From: a virus
Strand: one strand, 5' to 3'
IMG/VR virus record: IMGVR_UViG_3300049793_000366
Coordinates: 434,865 to 498,864 of that record
DNA: 64,000 nt
Position numbers and translations under genes: made by a program. The stretch's first letter is position 1. The number at the start of each line of letters is the position of its first letter. Positions 40,571 to 48,493 of the stretch are shown one piece after another. The notes under the pieces were generated by a model. That model did no database searches, was not told the origin of the DNA, and was given only the letters and a program-made list of their open reading frames with translations.

Positions 40571-40842
40571 TCGGTTATCTTATCTATTTGTTTAGCCCTG
40601 TATTTGATTTTCTGTTCATCATACCACTTATCGGATGGGTTGTTATACCATACTTTATATAATTCAATTGGGTTTATCCAAGATTCTATTCTATTGACAA
40701 CGCCATTGAATTCTAATTTTGCTGAGGTGTTATTCTCTCTACAATAAACCACCACTACCTCAACGCACTCACATAGTTCGCTACCTGGTATGACTGAGGC
40801 ATAATATCCTTCTTGAATCTTAAATAAGTTATTTAGTTCCAT
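40567..40842 (-). CDS. Family A-like / C-tag protein, 91 aa
   Basis: QEGYYASVIPG, CVEVVVVYCRENN and KYRAKQIDKITD. It lies at the end of a long minus-strand operon (40,567-43,167). Confidence 0.72.
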   Translation of the reverse strand: MELNNLFKIQEGYYASVIPGSELCECVEVVVVYCRENNTSAKLEFNGVVNRIESWINPIELYKVWYNNPSDKWYDEQKIKYRAKQIDKITD

Positions 40843-40844
40843 TG

Positions 40845-41285
40845 TTAGTATCTTGTATTATATAATCCGATATCAATTGTTATTTCTAAGCATTCTATTT
40901 GATTATCCAACATATAGAATGGTTTATCTTTTTTATAAAGGAATGAGAAGAATCCTTTCTTTTGTACTGGTTTATGATTCACCTCAGCCATAAAAGAATA
41001 CAAATCCGAACGCATACTACCACGGGTAATACCTGGGCTGGTTATAATCAATATAGATACATCCTTCTTTACATCCCAACCATCAGCCATTAACTTCCTA
41101 TTGAATCTATTCAGACTCTTTACTAAGTCTTTATCCAGTAGTTGGTCTTTGTATTCAGCTTTCAATCGGATATCTCTCTTACTATTGATTAGACACATAG
41201 AGTAACTTTCCATTAGCTCGAAGCCAGCGGATTCTACTTCTTTGAGTAGGTTCAGTATGAGTTGTTTCTTATAGCTCTTTAACAT
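40845..41285 (-). CDS. Family B-like protein without N-tag, 146 aa
   Basis: LLKEVESAGFELMES and LNRFNRKLMADGWDVKKDVSI follow the family B plan, but the start MLKSYKKQLIL is not an N-tag. Overlaps the upstream gene by one base. Confidence 0.7.
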   Translation of the reverse strand: MLKSYKKQLILNLLKEVESAGFELMESYSMCLINSKRDIRLKAEYKDQLLDKDLVKSLNRFNRKLMADGWDVKKDVSILIITSPGITRGSMRSDLYSFMAEVNHKPVQKKGFFSFLYKKDKPFYMLDNQIECLEITIDIGLYNTRY

Positions 41286-41719
41286 TAGTGTATTCTTATA
41301 TGACCGTGATAATCACCAGCACCATCCCAGAGTGATAATTCAAACCACACCTTGTGTCCTTCGCTTTCAATCTTCTTTAGTAATGATTTGGTATGTAGTA
41401 ACATTTCTTGTTTAGCTCTGAGTACTACCAGTTTAGCTTCCATCTTTGATTCCCATTCGAATAGAGAAGGACCGCCGGTATCTGGTGTTGGCTTTCTTAC
41501 GATGAAGTATATGTTCGCTAAATGGATTAGATTCTTGATTCGTTCTTCTTTGGTGATTGAGAATGGTGACTTACCTTTACAATACCAATGGTCAACGATT
41601 GGGTTATATCCTATACTAAGGTCTTTGAATCCTTCATGTAGGCTCATAGCATCTTCGAATGATTCTACGATGAGGTTAATGGTTGATTCGAAATCCTTCT
41701 GTATTTGTGTGTAGTCCAT
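41285..41719 (-). CDS. Unknown 144-aa protein
   Basis: Start MDYTQIQKDFEST at 41719 is set by the promoter; the longer frame would encode the promoter. LLKKIESEGHKVWFEL resembles the family B second half. No N-tag. Confidence 0.7.
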   Translation of the reverse strand: MDYTQIQKDFESTINLIVESFEDAMSLHEGFKDLSIGYNPIVDHWYCKGKSPFSITKEERIKNLIHLANIYFIVRKPTPDTGGPSLFEWESKMEAKLVVLRAKQEMLLHTKSLLKKIESEGHKVWFELSLWDGAGDYHGHIRIH

Positions 41720-41725
41720 TGGGCA

Positions 41726-41756
41726 TAAATATACGGATAATATTCCGATAACCAAA
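41726..41756 (-). promoter_or_regulatory. Promoter with palindromic spacer
   Basis: Minus strand TTTG, 19 bases with CGGAATATTATCCG, TATATTTA; ATG six bases on. It lies between genes of one operon, so it adds an internal start. Confidence 0.8.
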
Positions 41757-41759
41757 CAG

Positions 41760-42239
41760 TTAAAGTGAACATAGTTCATCCAACTCACTGAACTGATGAT
41801 AACGAATGTCTTCTTTTTTAAATATAACAGCCATGAGTTCTATATCCGTTTCTATACCATCAGTAATATAACGGTGAAGATAACCAGCATCTACCACATC
41901 TTTTATATAGTAGAAGTTCTTAATACCACATGGTAATGTCTCACAATCCTGTAAGCTTGGACAAACAACCGCTTCTTGATAGAACCTGGCGAATAGCTTA
42001 TAACCCATCTTCTCAAGCTTCTTATTAGCTCTCAGTATCTTATTGACCATAGATGTTGTTATAGTGATGTATCTACGGTCTCCGCTTGGACTTGTGTCCT
42101 TTACGTGGTACCAATAGTAATTACTATATTCATCACAGTATTCGGTGGTATATAACTCATATTCATAATCATCACATAATTCGAACATGATATCATTAAC
42201 CTTTGGTACGTCAATAGTATAGATTGACTCTTTTATCAT
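41760..42239 (-). CDS. Family B protein without N-tag, 159 aa
   Basis: VNDIMFELCDDYEYELYTTEY and LRANKKLEKMGYKLFARFY are strong family B matches; the start MIKESIYTIDVPKV lacks the tag. A useful contrast to the tagged members. Confidence 0.73.
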   Translation of the reverse strand: MIKESIYTIDVPKVNDIMFELCDDYEYELYTTEYCDEYSNYYWYHVKDTSPSGDRRYITITTSMVNKILRANKKLEKMGYKLFARFYQEAVVCPSLQDCETLPCGIKNFYYIKDVVDAGYLHRYITDGIETDIELMAVIFKKEDIRYHQFSELDELCSL

Positions 42240-42914
42240 TTAAACGGTTTCTAATTCGAACTGACAGACCTTTACTTTAAGGTCATTGTATTGATAGATT
42301 TTATTCTTCTTCTCAAGGCTTTTGATGTATTCGATATACTCAGGTCTTGCTGGTTCATTCTTGTTGAGGTACATATGTTCAATATGTTCTAACTCAGAAA
42401 ACGATGTTATCTCTGTATCACCGTAACCTATACCACCGCTACCTCTGGGTCCGAAGATAGTACTTGGGATAACAGTTGATTCAATCTCATAGGAAGAGTT
42501 TAATGTCTCCTTATTGAAATGATAGTCTTGATAGTCTGAATGATTTATATTGCGACCAATGTGCCATCTGAATCTTCCGATAGCTTTCTTCTTCTCGATG
42601 GGTTCTTTATGACCAGCCCAGTTATCAATATAGGTAATATGGTCAACACCTTCTAACCTTGCGATAGCGATTTCACGCTGTACTTGCTTATCATCGAATC
42701 CCCAGCCGCTTACCTTTAGTTTATTGGTAAAGTTTTCGAATTCAACCTTTAACTTCATACCATAGACGAATTCAATCAATAGCTCTGCTTCATTACAGTT
42801 GATTGGTCTCTGGACATTAAGACTACGTGTATAGCCTTTAGTTAACAAAGACATATAGAAGTCTTTATGGATGCCCAGCTTGGTCTTAGCTCCTTTATAA
42901 CAATTATTTTTCAT
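42240..42914 (-). CDS. Unknown 224-aa protein
   Basis: Not recognised. FNFTNKLKVSGWGF-like strand, then a Gly-rich loop (IFGPRGSGGIGYGD) and a charged helical end. No tag. Overlaps the upstream gene by 11 bases. Confidence 0.68.
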   Translation of the reverse strand: MKNNCYKGAKTKLGIHKDFYMSLLTKGYTRSLNVQRPINCNEAELLIEFVYGMKLKVEFENFTNKLKVSGWGFDDKQVQREIAIARLEGVDHITYIDNWAGHKEPIEKKKAIGRFRWHIGRNINHSDYQDYHFNKETLNSSYEIESTVIPSTIFGPRGSGGIGYGDTEITSFSELEHIEHMYLNKNEPARPEYIEYIKSLEKKNKIYQYNDLKVKVCQFELETV

Positions 42915-43167
42915 CAGCTTCGGTAATTAATAGTGATAGGTTTATAATCGTTTTATCCTTATTCTTAAAGAACTTCTCTTTGTTATACTCTTTGAACTTC
43001 AATGTACTATTCTTCGATGTGTATAACTTATCGTCTAACTTCTTCGATATCCTATCAATCTCTCTTAATAGTTTATCAGTGAGTACAGTATGCTTAATAG
43101 CACACCCATAAGTTCCAACTGGAACGAACCCAAAGTCTTCAATCAGTGTTAAGAATATATCATTCAT
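42904..43167 (-). CDS. Family B protein without N-tag, 87 aa
   Basis: MNDIFLTLIEDFGFVPVG at the very start corresponds to the family B helix (LIxDYG), so the tag and linker are missing. DRISKKLDDKLY follows. First gene of the operon. Confidence 0.7.
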   Translation of the reverse strand: MNDIFLTLIEDFGFVPVGTYGCAIKHTVLTDKLLREIDRISKKLDDKLYTSKNSTLKFKEYNKEKFFKNKDKTIINLSLLITEADEK

Positions 43168-43176
43168 ATTGTCCAG

Positions 43177-43208
43177 TAAATATACGGATAATAATCGATA
43201 CTACCAAA
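43177..43208 (-). promoter_or_regulatory. Promoter of the 40.6-43.2 kb operon
   Basis: Minus strand TTTG (43208-43205), 20 bases with CGATTATTATCCG, TATATTTA (43184-43177); nine bases to ATG. Confidence 0.82.
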
Positions 43209-43473
43209 TTTATGACCATTAATCATGGATATTAATGGATTCTTATATAAAATATAAGATAAGTTGGAGTCTACTCGGTCTCAGACGCTTGGTTCTGTTA
43301 CAGTCAATCTTATTCTTATTTTTTTAACTTACTGAGTTACAGGTCTTTAGCAGGTTGGGGATTCAGTTCCTCCCTGATGACAATACAAATATAAGGAATA
43401 AATTCTAAACCACCAAATATATCCGCATATTTTGGACAATAAACTTCGATTACCCTCTGGTATATAAGTATTT
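43209..43473. other. Gene-free region with hairpin-rich, GC-richer core
   Basis: 265 bases with no supported gene. GTCT-ACTCGGTCTC-AGAC (43269-43286) and CTGTTACAG (43295-43303) can fold, and GGGGATTCAGTTCCTC (43357-43372) is a second hairpin. A minus-strand TATATTTG (about 43,387-43,394) points into the region and could start a small RNA. The plus-strand box CATATTTTG near 43,430 may serve the next gene, with a leader of about 40 bases. Confidence 0.35.
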
Positions 43474-43770
43474 ATGAACATAAGAGAGAAATTCGCATTA
43501 TATAAACAACTATACAGTGAGATACTGGATGAGTTTGGAATGGATGGCTGGGAACAAATAGATAACAAGCTTGAGGCTAAGTGGAGACATAACGAGAAAC
43601 ACAATGATATGTTATTCTACGAAGGTGATTGTGAGTATGGTATTGATGATGCCAGACTAATCAAAGAAGTCGATGGGTTAGTACTATTCTATTGTAGAGA
43701 CAATGGTGATAAGTTCTACTCTCTATTTGATACCGCTAATAAACTGGGTGAAGAGGATGAAGATGAGTAA
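43474..43770 (+). CDS. Unknown 98-aa protein
   Basis: Not recognised. Helical start (MNIREKFALYKQLYSEILDEFG), beta middle (LVLFYCRDNGDKFYSL), acidic end EEDEDE. No tag. Confidence 0.68.
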   Translation: MNIREKFALYKQLYSEILDEFGMDGWEQIDNKLEAKWRHNEKHNDMLFYEGDCEYGIDDARLIKEVDGLVLFYCRDNGDKFYSLFDTANKLGEEDEDE

Positions 43771-43993
43771 TACTTATATCTGTGTAAAAGAGTGGAGTCT
43801 TGCTTCTATACCATATAGAAAGGGTGATAGGGTACATACTGCTGATATATCATCAAAGATATCACCAAGTAAATTCATTAGCTTAACTAATGGTGCTATA
43901 TTCCGCACACGTACATTTTTAGAACACTTTAAACATATCGATGATTACATTCGTGATATTGATAAGAATATAGACCTTGTGTTAAATGATTAA
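43763..43993 (+). CDS. Family A / C-tag protein, 76 aa
   Basis: Start MSNTYICVKEWSL at 43763. RKGDRVHTADI, FLEHFKHI and YIRDIDKNIDLVL follow; the tag has one extra residue in the middle. Confidence 0.74.
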   Translation: MSNTYICVKEWSLASIPYRKGDRVHTADISSKISPSKFISLTNGAIFRTRTFLEHFKHIDDYIRDIDKNIDLVLND

Positions 43994-44252
43994 CGGTCTA
44001 CCAATAAAAACCTGCGTATGTATTAAGAACTACGCTAAACGAAACGATACCTATCGCTATACCATCGGTGAGGTCTATAAGTATCAAGTAGTCAGTCATT
44101 ATATAAGCCCTGATGTATGGCGTGTCTATACCACTGATGCAGACTATGACTTCTATGAAGTATCAAAGGATCCATGCGAACCAAAGATAATTGAGTACTT
44201 TCAAGATATACAAACGAATAGGGATTCTAAACTTAAGAAGCTATTGAAATGA
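43986..44252 (+). CDS. Family A / C-tag protein, 88 aa
   Basis: KTCVCIKNYAKR, IGEVYKYQV, IIEYFQDI, TNRDSKLKKLLK. Overlaps both neighbours. Confidence 0.77.
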   Translation: MINGLPIKTCVCIKNYAKRNDTYRYTIGEVYKYQVVSHYISPDVWRVYTTDADYDFYEVSKDPCEPKIIEYFQDIQTNRDSKLKKLLK

Positions 44253-44635
44253 CAGCACCCGAACTAATAGAGTATTTAGAGCGATTGGGATTCATTATGG
44301 ATTCTTATACCAGTATGATGGAGTTCATCACCCTACATCTACGCGATAAAGATATTGGTGCTAATGTGAATAACCTAAGTGGTGTATCAATAAGTATCTG
44401 TAAGAGTAAAGGAGTCTATCATCAACAGTATAGTGATAAGCCAAACATATTCAGTATTAAGTATGAGCTAACGGATCATATAGACTTCAATACGAAGATG
44501 CCCGTTAGAAGCCATCAGATGAATCACTATACAATAGATGGTGTGTTGGAGTTCCTCGTAGAGAATCGAATTGGTAAACCGGATGTATTAAGAGAAGCTA
44601 TCATTGAATTAAACTGCCACAGGCTCTTGAATTAA
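44249..44635 (+). CDS. Unknown 128-aa C-tag protein extended through a repeat
   Basis: Alpha/beta body. VLREAIIELN is the tag; the repeat that follows reads TTAAACTGC in this frame, so the usual stop is missed and CHRLLN is added before the next repeat's TAA. Confidence 0.7.
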   Translation: MTAPELIEYLERLGFIMDSYTSMMEFITLHLRDKDIGANVNNLSGVSISICKSKGVYHQQYSDKPNIFSIKYELTDHIDFNTKMPVRSHQMNHYTIDGVLEFLVENRIGKPDVLREAIIELNCHRLLN

Positions 44636-44709
44636 AATGCCACACCAACTAATTAAACTACCACATCCGAAACCCTTACTGGATAAGACTTAGAATTATA
44701 ATGCCACAC
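44606..44709 (+). repeat. Cluster of four 17-base repeats
   Basis: Copies at 44606-44622, 44630-44646, 44651-44667 and 44693-44709. The last two are 42 bases apart and enclose CTTA-CTGGA-TAAG, a hairpin in the same place as in the 34.2 kb pair. Confidence 0.8.
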
Positions 44710-44853
44710 TTAGAAATGTGGATAAGGTATGCCGCCCTTCTGATTATCGTAATGCTCCTTGATACGTTTCTCCCTTTCTGCCTCTAACTTTTCTTTCTCA
44801 AGCTTCTCAACTTTCTCAGTTAGTTCTTTTATCTTTAATTCTTCTGGTGTCAT
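44710..44853 (-). CDS. Small coiled-coil protein, 47 aa
   Basis: MTPEELKIKELTEKVEKLEKEKLEAEREK is a heptad-like coiled coil; GGIPYPHF ends it. ATG overlaps the upstream stop (TAATG), and the stop lies next to a repeat copy. Confidence 0.68.
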   Translation of the reverse strand: MTPEELKIKELTEKVEKLEKEKLEAEREKRIKEHYDNQKGGIPYPHF

Positions 44854-45320
44854 TAGTATATACTGTATGATGGGTTATATGATTTGACGAATGGCTTACC
44901 ATTGAATGTATGCGTACAACACTTACAGTTCGGATGTAAGTCTTCATTCTTGAACTCTGGGTTAACCAATTGAAGTATGTTATTACTATCAACGAATAGA
45001 CCACTGTAATAGCTACTCTCACCACAACATACATAATCACGCTTCTTGCTATCATCTTCTGCTACCAGATGGTAGATTGGTTCAGACTTATCTAAACGAC
45101 TGATGGCTTCGCTATACACTTCATCCCAGTCTTTACCTACCTTTGATAGTAAGAAGCGATACAACGGTGTATAATCAAGCCCACGCTCAACGCCTTTCTT
45201 AAGTGAATGACTCATACCCTTCTTAGTGGATCTGTCGTTCTTAGCATCACCACCGAAGTTATGATGTACACCACGGGCTTTAGTGTTCTGCTTTCTATAT
45301 AGAGGTTCTTTCTGTTTCAT
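44853..45320 (-). CDS. Unknown 155-aa protein of a widespread hypothetical family
   Basis: YRFLLSKVGKDWDEVYSEAISRLDKSEPIYHLV resembles a hypothetical family with the pattern VGxxWDxVYSE found in bacteria and phages. The Cys pairs CCG and CKCC could hold a metal ion. Basic N-terminus. Confidence 0.72.
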   Translation of the reverse strand: MKQKEPLYRKQNTKARGVHHNFGGDAKNDRSTKKGMSHSLKKGVERGLDYTPLYRFLLSKVGKDWDEVYSEAISRLDKSEPIYHLVAEDDSKKRDYVCCGESSYYSGLFVDSNNILQLVNPEFKNEDLHPNCKCCTHTFNGKPFVKSYNPSYSIY

Positions 45321-45498
45321 TCAATTCTGTTTTTAGCTTAGACCAAAATTTATAGTGTTCTGATTGGAAATATTCATCACCCTTTCTGATAGCATTCTCT
45401 TTAACTTCGATGTCACACCAATTCATAGCAAGACCAATATCATTACTGAAGTCTTCGATTATCTCTTTGAGTGATGGTTTATATTCTTGTATTAGCAT
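45295..45498 (-). CDS. Unknown 67-aa protein
   Basis: Helical, acidic (SLKEIIEDFSNDIG), ending TELNETERTSI. Overlaps the downstream gene by 26 bases. No clear tag. Confidence 0.62.
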   Translation of the reverse strand: MLIQEYKPSLKEIIEDFSNDIGLAMNWCDIEVKENAIRKGDEYFQSEHYKFWSKLKTELNETERTSI

Positions 45499-45542
45499 AT
45501 TGGTTCATCATGTGGGTTATCCGCATACGGATCATCTTTTGT

Positions 45543-45749
45543 TTAGTAATCATCGTCAGAGTCTTCGTCTTCTTCTCTATCATCATCACCCAGTAACGAA
45601 TCAACTACGTCACCAACGATACCACCCGCACCCCTTGATACTTCTGTCTCAAATGCGTCTTCGATGAATGAATCATCATGGTCTTTATCAATCGCATCAT
45701 GTACTTTAGATGCTGTGAATAATCCTGCTAATGCTCCAAATAATCCCAT
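45543..45749 (-). CDS. Small acidic protein, 68 aa
   Basis: MGLFGALAGLFTASKVHD begins with a short hydrophobic, Gly-rich helix, then long acidic stretches ending EEDEDSDDDY. A DNA-mimic-like composition, though composition alone proves nothing. Confidence 0.65.
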   Translation of the reverse strand: MGLFGALAGLFTASKVHDAIDKDHDDSFIEDAFETEVSRGAGGIVGDVVDSLLGDDDREEDEDSDDDY

Positions 45750-45765
45750 TGTGTTTAATTTTATT

Positions 45766-45797
45766 TAAATATACGTATAATAATCCGGATCACCAAA
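45766..45797 (-). promoter_or_regulatory. Promoter with palindromic spacer
   Basis: Minus strand TTTG, 20 bases with CCGGATTATTATACG, TATATTTA (45773-45766); about 18 bases to ATG. Confidence 0.8.
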
Positions 45798-45800
45798 CCA

Positions 45801-46478
45801 CTATTTCTTCTTGCTAATTGCTTTCTCGTGCTTGATGGTTTGTTCTATCTCTCTTTTAATACCAGACATAAGAGAAGTTGAGTACTCAACGCATTCATAT
45901 AAGTGAAACGTATTGTCACCCATTTCTTCAATCTTCTTGAAGTCAGCTAACATATCTAAGTCTTGTTGACTTACCTTACCGTTGAGGTGTTCAAGCATTC
46001 TACGTGTAAACGCACTGGAATACTCGTAGGTAAAGATAAACCCTTCACTGGTAAAGCTATCAGCTTCTACCTTATAATCTCTTTGCTTGTATTTGGTTAA
46101 CTCTTTCGATGGGTTATGAAGCTTACGGATATGGAACTTACCATTTGCTTTATCATCTATAACAATGATGTGTTGTAGGTTGGGACCGTAGATGGTTTCA
46201 TCATCGATAACCAACACGTCTAATTCGTCAGTAAGCTTTAACACCTTACACTTCAATGAATGCTTATCATCGTAGTTCTTGATGCTATTATCGCGGGAGT
46301 GCTTGAAGATATAATCAGCAAAGCTTTTAATCTTATCGGCTTGTTGCTTAACCATTTCATTGATAACACCTACGAGGAAGTGATTATCTATACCAAAAGC
46401 TTTTCTATCATCATACTGTAATGAAATGATTTCTTTAGCTATGCGCTGTTCAGCTTTTTGACGTTGGTCGAAATTCAT
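45801..46478 (-). CDS. Unknown 225-aa protein
   Basis: Start MNFDQRQKAEQRIA at 46478; an earlier TTG overlaps the promoter box. Alpha/beta centre (ELDVLVIDDETIYG; HIIVIDDKANGKFHI) and a helical, Lys-rich end. No tag. Confidence 0.68.
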   Translation of the reverse strand: MNFDQRQKAEQRIAKEIISLQYDDRKAFGIDNHFLVGVINEMVKQQADKIKSFADYIFKHSRDNSIKNYDDKHSLKCKVLKLTDELDVLVIDDETIYGPNLQHIIVIDDKANGKFHIRKLHNPSKELTKYKQRDYKVEADSFTSEGFIFTYEYSSAFTRRMLEHLNGKVSQQDLDMLADFKKIEEMGDNTFHLYECVEYSTSLMSGIKREIEQTIKHEKAISKKK

Positions 46479-46499
46479 ACGATAAGGGTTTAATGTCCT

Positions 46500-46531
46500 C
46501 AAATATACGGATAATATTCCGTATTACCAAA
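46500..46531 (-). promoter_or_regulatory. Promoter with palindromic spacer
   Basis: Minus strand TTTG, 20 bases with CGGAATATTATCCG, TATATTTG (46507-46500); overlaps the 3' end of the upstream gene. Confidence 0.82.
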
Positions 46532-46916
46532 TACGTTTGTTTACCTCAATACTACCAGAGGTATAGAACCTTAATCTATATGGATTCTCCTTATCATTCC
46601 ATTGATAAATGATACCTACGTTATCCATGTCACACTTACGGGCAAGCTTTGTAAGCCTACCGAAGATAGCATCCTCTATCCTATAACGAATCTCTCTACC
46701 ATCAAGAGCATACTTCAATTCTTTGTGTCGCCATAGGTCTCGTCTGATACGGGTATCTTCATTGAAGTCTATCTCAGTAATGACGGTGATGTTATGTGGG
46801 TAGTTGGGTGGATATAGTTCACAGCGGGCTAATGTCAAGTCTGGTTGATTCTCCAGCTCGAAGCTGAATATATCTAAGATACTTAGCTCAGTCTTATTAG
46901 GATCACGCATCAACAT
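46524..46916 (-). CDS. Unknown 130-aa protein
   Basis: Not recognised. Acidic N-terminal part, then an Arg-rich middle (EDTRIRRDLWRHKELKY; REIRYRIEDAIFGRL). No tag. Confidence 0.68.
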   Translation of the reverse strand: MLMRDPNKTELSILDIFSFELENQPDLTLARCELYPPNYPHNITVITEIDFNEDTRIRRDLWRHKELKYALDGREIRYRIEDAIFGRLTKLARKCDMDNVGIIYQWNDKENPYRLRFYTSGSIEVNKRIW

Positions 46917-46917
46917 A

Positions 46918-47238
46918 CTAATCTTCTTTCTTTACCGATACAGTTCCTTCATTGTGTGAATGTACGGAGTATGTCTTATAACCTGAGTTTTTACCATAAA
47001 AGATTGTTATCCAACCAAACCAGCGATTGATGAACTTAACTACCTTACCAATACGGACATGGTTCATATAGTCTTTAGGTGTACAAAGAACCTCACCACA
47101 GTTAGGGCATGGCTTATTGACATAGTGTAACAGTTCTTCATCTGGGTTAGCTCCTTTGGTATGTGTGACAATATAGCCACAACCTGGCTTATCGCAGGTC
47201 ACATCGGTTTGGGTACCAGCATCAATTAATTGTCTCAT
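46918..47238 (-). CDS. Zinc-binding unknown protein, 106 aa
   Basis: Start MRQLIDAG at 47238. CDKPGCGYIV and CPNCGEVLC supply four to five Cys in a zinc-ribbon arrangement. The C-terminal half is aromatic and basic (FINRWFGWITIFYGKN). Confidence 0.7.
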   Translation of the reverse strand: MRQLIDAGTQTDVTCDKPGCGYIVTHTKGANPDEELLHYVNKPCPNCGEVLCTPKDYMNHVRIGKVVKFINRWFGWITIFYGKNSGYKTYSVHSHNEGTVSVKKED

Positions 47239-47243
47239 GTGTA

Positions 47244-47363
47244 TTAGATTAATCCTAAGGTTTTCATTGATAGTAATATAGCTATTGCGGCTGTAACGCC
47301 TGTAACAATACAACCTAATAGGAACCCTCTTAGGAATGCTTCTCGTTTAAGTTTTTGAATCAT
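47244..47363 (-). CDS. Single-helix membrane protein, 39 aa
   Basis: MIQKLKREAFLRG, then FLLGCIVTGVTAAIAILLSM, one membrane helix with a basic inside end. The start is set by a promoter five bases upstream. Confidence 0.68.
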   Translation of the reverse strand: MIQKLKREAFLRGFLLGCIVTGVTAAIAILLSMKTLGLI

Positions 47364-47368
47364 AGAAA

Positions 47369-47400
47369 CAAATATACGGATAATAATCCGGAATATCAAA
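47369..47400 (-). promoter_or_regulatory. Promoter with perfect palindromic spacer
   Basis: Minus strand TTTG (47400-47397), 20 bases with CCGGATTATTATCCG, TATATTTG (47376-47369). It lies back to back with the late-type element of the N-tag gene at 47,418. Confidence 0.85.
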
Positions 47401-47403
47401 TTA

Positions 47404-47413
47404 TAATATATAC
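47404..47413 (+). promoter_or_regulatory. TATATAC element
   Basis: TAATATATAC, four bases before the ATG at 47418. Confidence 0.6.
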
Positions 47414-47417
47414 AACT

Positions 47418-47834
47418 ATGAAACATCTTAGAAGATTTAACGAATCAGTAGAATTAGATTATGCTCCAATCTTTACGGAGTTACTTGAAGAAGATTTAGG
47501 TGCTGTGGCTATCTTTGATTTAGTAGAGGATTGGGAAAATGGTGGTGCTGAGTTTTGGTATTTTACAAATGATGAGATGGATGGTGTAAAGGTATCTGAT
47601 GTAAATGATAAGATAAGTATGACCAAGGATCTATTGACTGCTAGTATTCTTGACGCATTAAAGGATGGTACAATAATGGATAACCCATCTAAGGTAATAT
47701 GTATTGTTTATAACCCTGAGCCAGTAGTACAAGAGCTAATCGATAAAATAAAACGTAAGTGTGGTAAGGTAAGTACTACAGTAAGAACTGGTACATGGGG
47801 TATTTATAGTGAAGAAACAATCCTAATATTCTAA
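47418..47834 (+). CDS. N-tag protein, 138 aa
   Basis: MKHLRRFNESVELD start. Body EEDLGAVAIFDLVEDW and LIDKIKRKCGKVSTTVRTG only loosely fits family B. Start chosen after the TATATAC element. Confidence 0.74.
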   Translation: MKHLRRFNESVELDYAPIFTELLEEDLGAVAIFDLVEDWENGGAEFWYFTNDEMDGVKVSDVNDKISMTKDLLTASILDALKDGTIMDNPSKVICIVYNPEPVVQELIDKIKRKCGKVSTTVRTGTWGIYSEETILIF

Positions 47835-48049
47835 TCTGTCTTAAGACTTCTCACGTATTCATTGTGAACCTTTACTATATGTTCAGCATAGACTTTAGGT
47901 ATACATCCGGAAGATGCTATATACATTTCGTGACCACCATCGCTTCTTATCTCAACCACTGGTTCTATAATAGCACACCAGCATCCCTCATCATTACATG
48001 AGGTTGTTTTCCATTCAGTTGTAAGTATCTTATTATCTAATTCGTCCAT
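47831..48049 (-). CDS. Unknown 72-aa protein
   Basis: CNDEGCWCAIIEPVVEI and a later Cys suggest metal or disulfide. Ends YVRSLKTD, perhaps a truncated C-tag. Convergent with the N-tag gene, overlapping by four bases. Confidence 0.65.
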   Translation of the reverse strand: MDELDNKILTTEWKTTSCNDEGCWCAIIEPVVEIRSDGGHEMYIASSGCIPKVYAEHIVKVHNEYVRSLKTD

Positions 48050-48092
48050 ATTTAATTGTATAGTAAAATGTAATATTGTTCTAAAATATTCT

Positions 48093-48100
48093 TATATTTA
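48093..48100 (+). promoter_or_regulatory. TATATTTA box
   Basis: Six bases before the ATG at 48107. The upstream half is not convincing. Confidence 0.45.
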
Positions 48101-48106
48101 CACTGA

Positions 48107-48493
48107 ATGAATATTGATATAGACAAAGAGAAATTTAAAGAGTACGTCAATACCAAACGTGTAGATGATATTCGTATATGTCATATACATTCTATTGCTT
48201 TAAACCAAATGAGATATCATAAAGGTCAGCTACCCAAAGATTCTATGTATGCTGATATACTCGATACGGTTGGATATGTCGATTTAATTATGGTTAAGCC
48301 TATATGGGATGGGTGGAAGTTTATAGATGGTAGAATGGGTGGTACAATCACTCAGTTTACCAATACATGGGCATATCGCGTGAACAGAAGCAATAATAGG
48401 TTCAACCTTGACAATTATAAGAAATGGTTGATTGAAGAGCGCGATTCGAAGATACAGACACTACTCAGTGTTAAGGAATGTAAGATTAAGTAG
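48107..48493 (+). CDS. Unknown 128-aa C-tag protein
   Basis: MNIDIDKEKFKEYVN start. Beta/aromatic middle (MVKPIWDGWKFIDG). EERDSKIQTLL is the tag, followed by VKECKIK where it overlaps the convergent gene. Confidence 0.73.
   Translation: MNIDIDKEKFKEYVNTKRVDDIRICHIHSIALNQMRYHKGQLPKDSMYADILDTVGYVDLIMVKPIWDGWKFIDGRMGGTITQFTNTWAYRVNRSNNRFNLDNYKKWLIEERDSKIQTLLSVKECKIK

Noticed and set aside
43260-43380. tRNA, possibly with an intron, at 43.3 kb
   Set aside because: D-arm-like and T-arm-like hairpins are present, but the T-loop lacks the invariant A, and no acceptor stem closes the structure on either strand.
43347-43604. Minus-strand 85-aa reading frame
   Set aside because: It lies opposite the better supported 43,474 gene and the structured gap, has a hydrophobic, low-quality composition and no promoter or tag.
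44816-45055. Minus-strand 79-aa reading frame
   Set aside because: A shadow of the 44,853-45,320 gene in another frame.
45543-45749. DNA-mimic anti-restriction protein
   Set aside because: Only the acidic composition suggests it; the short Gly-rich hydrophobic start and lack of a known motif leave it unsupported.
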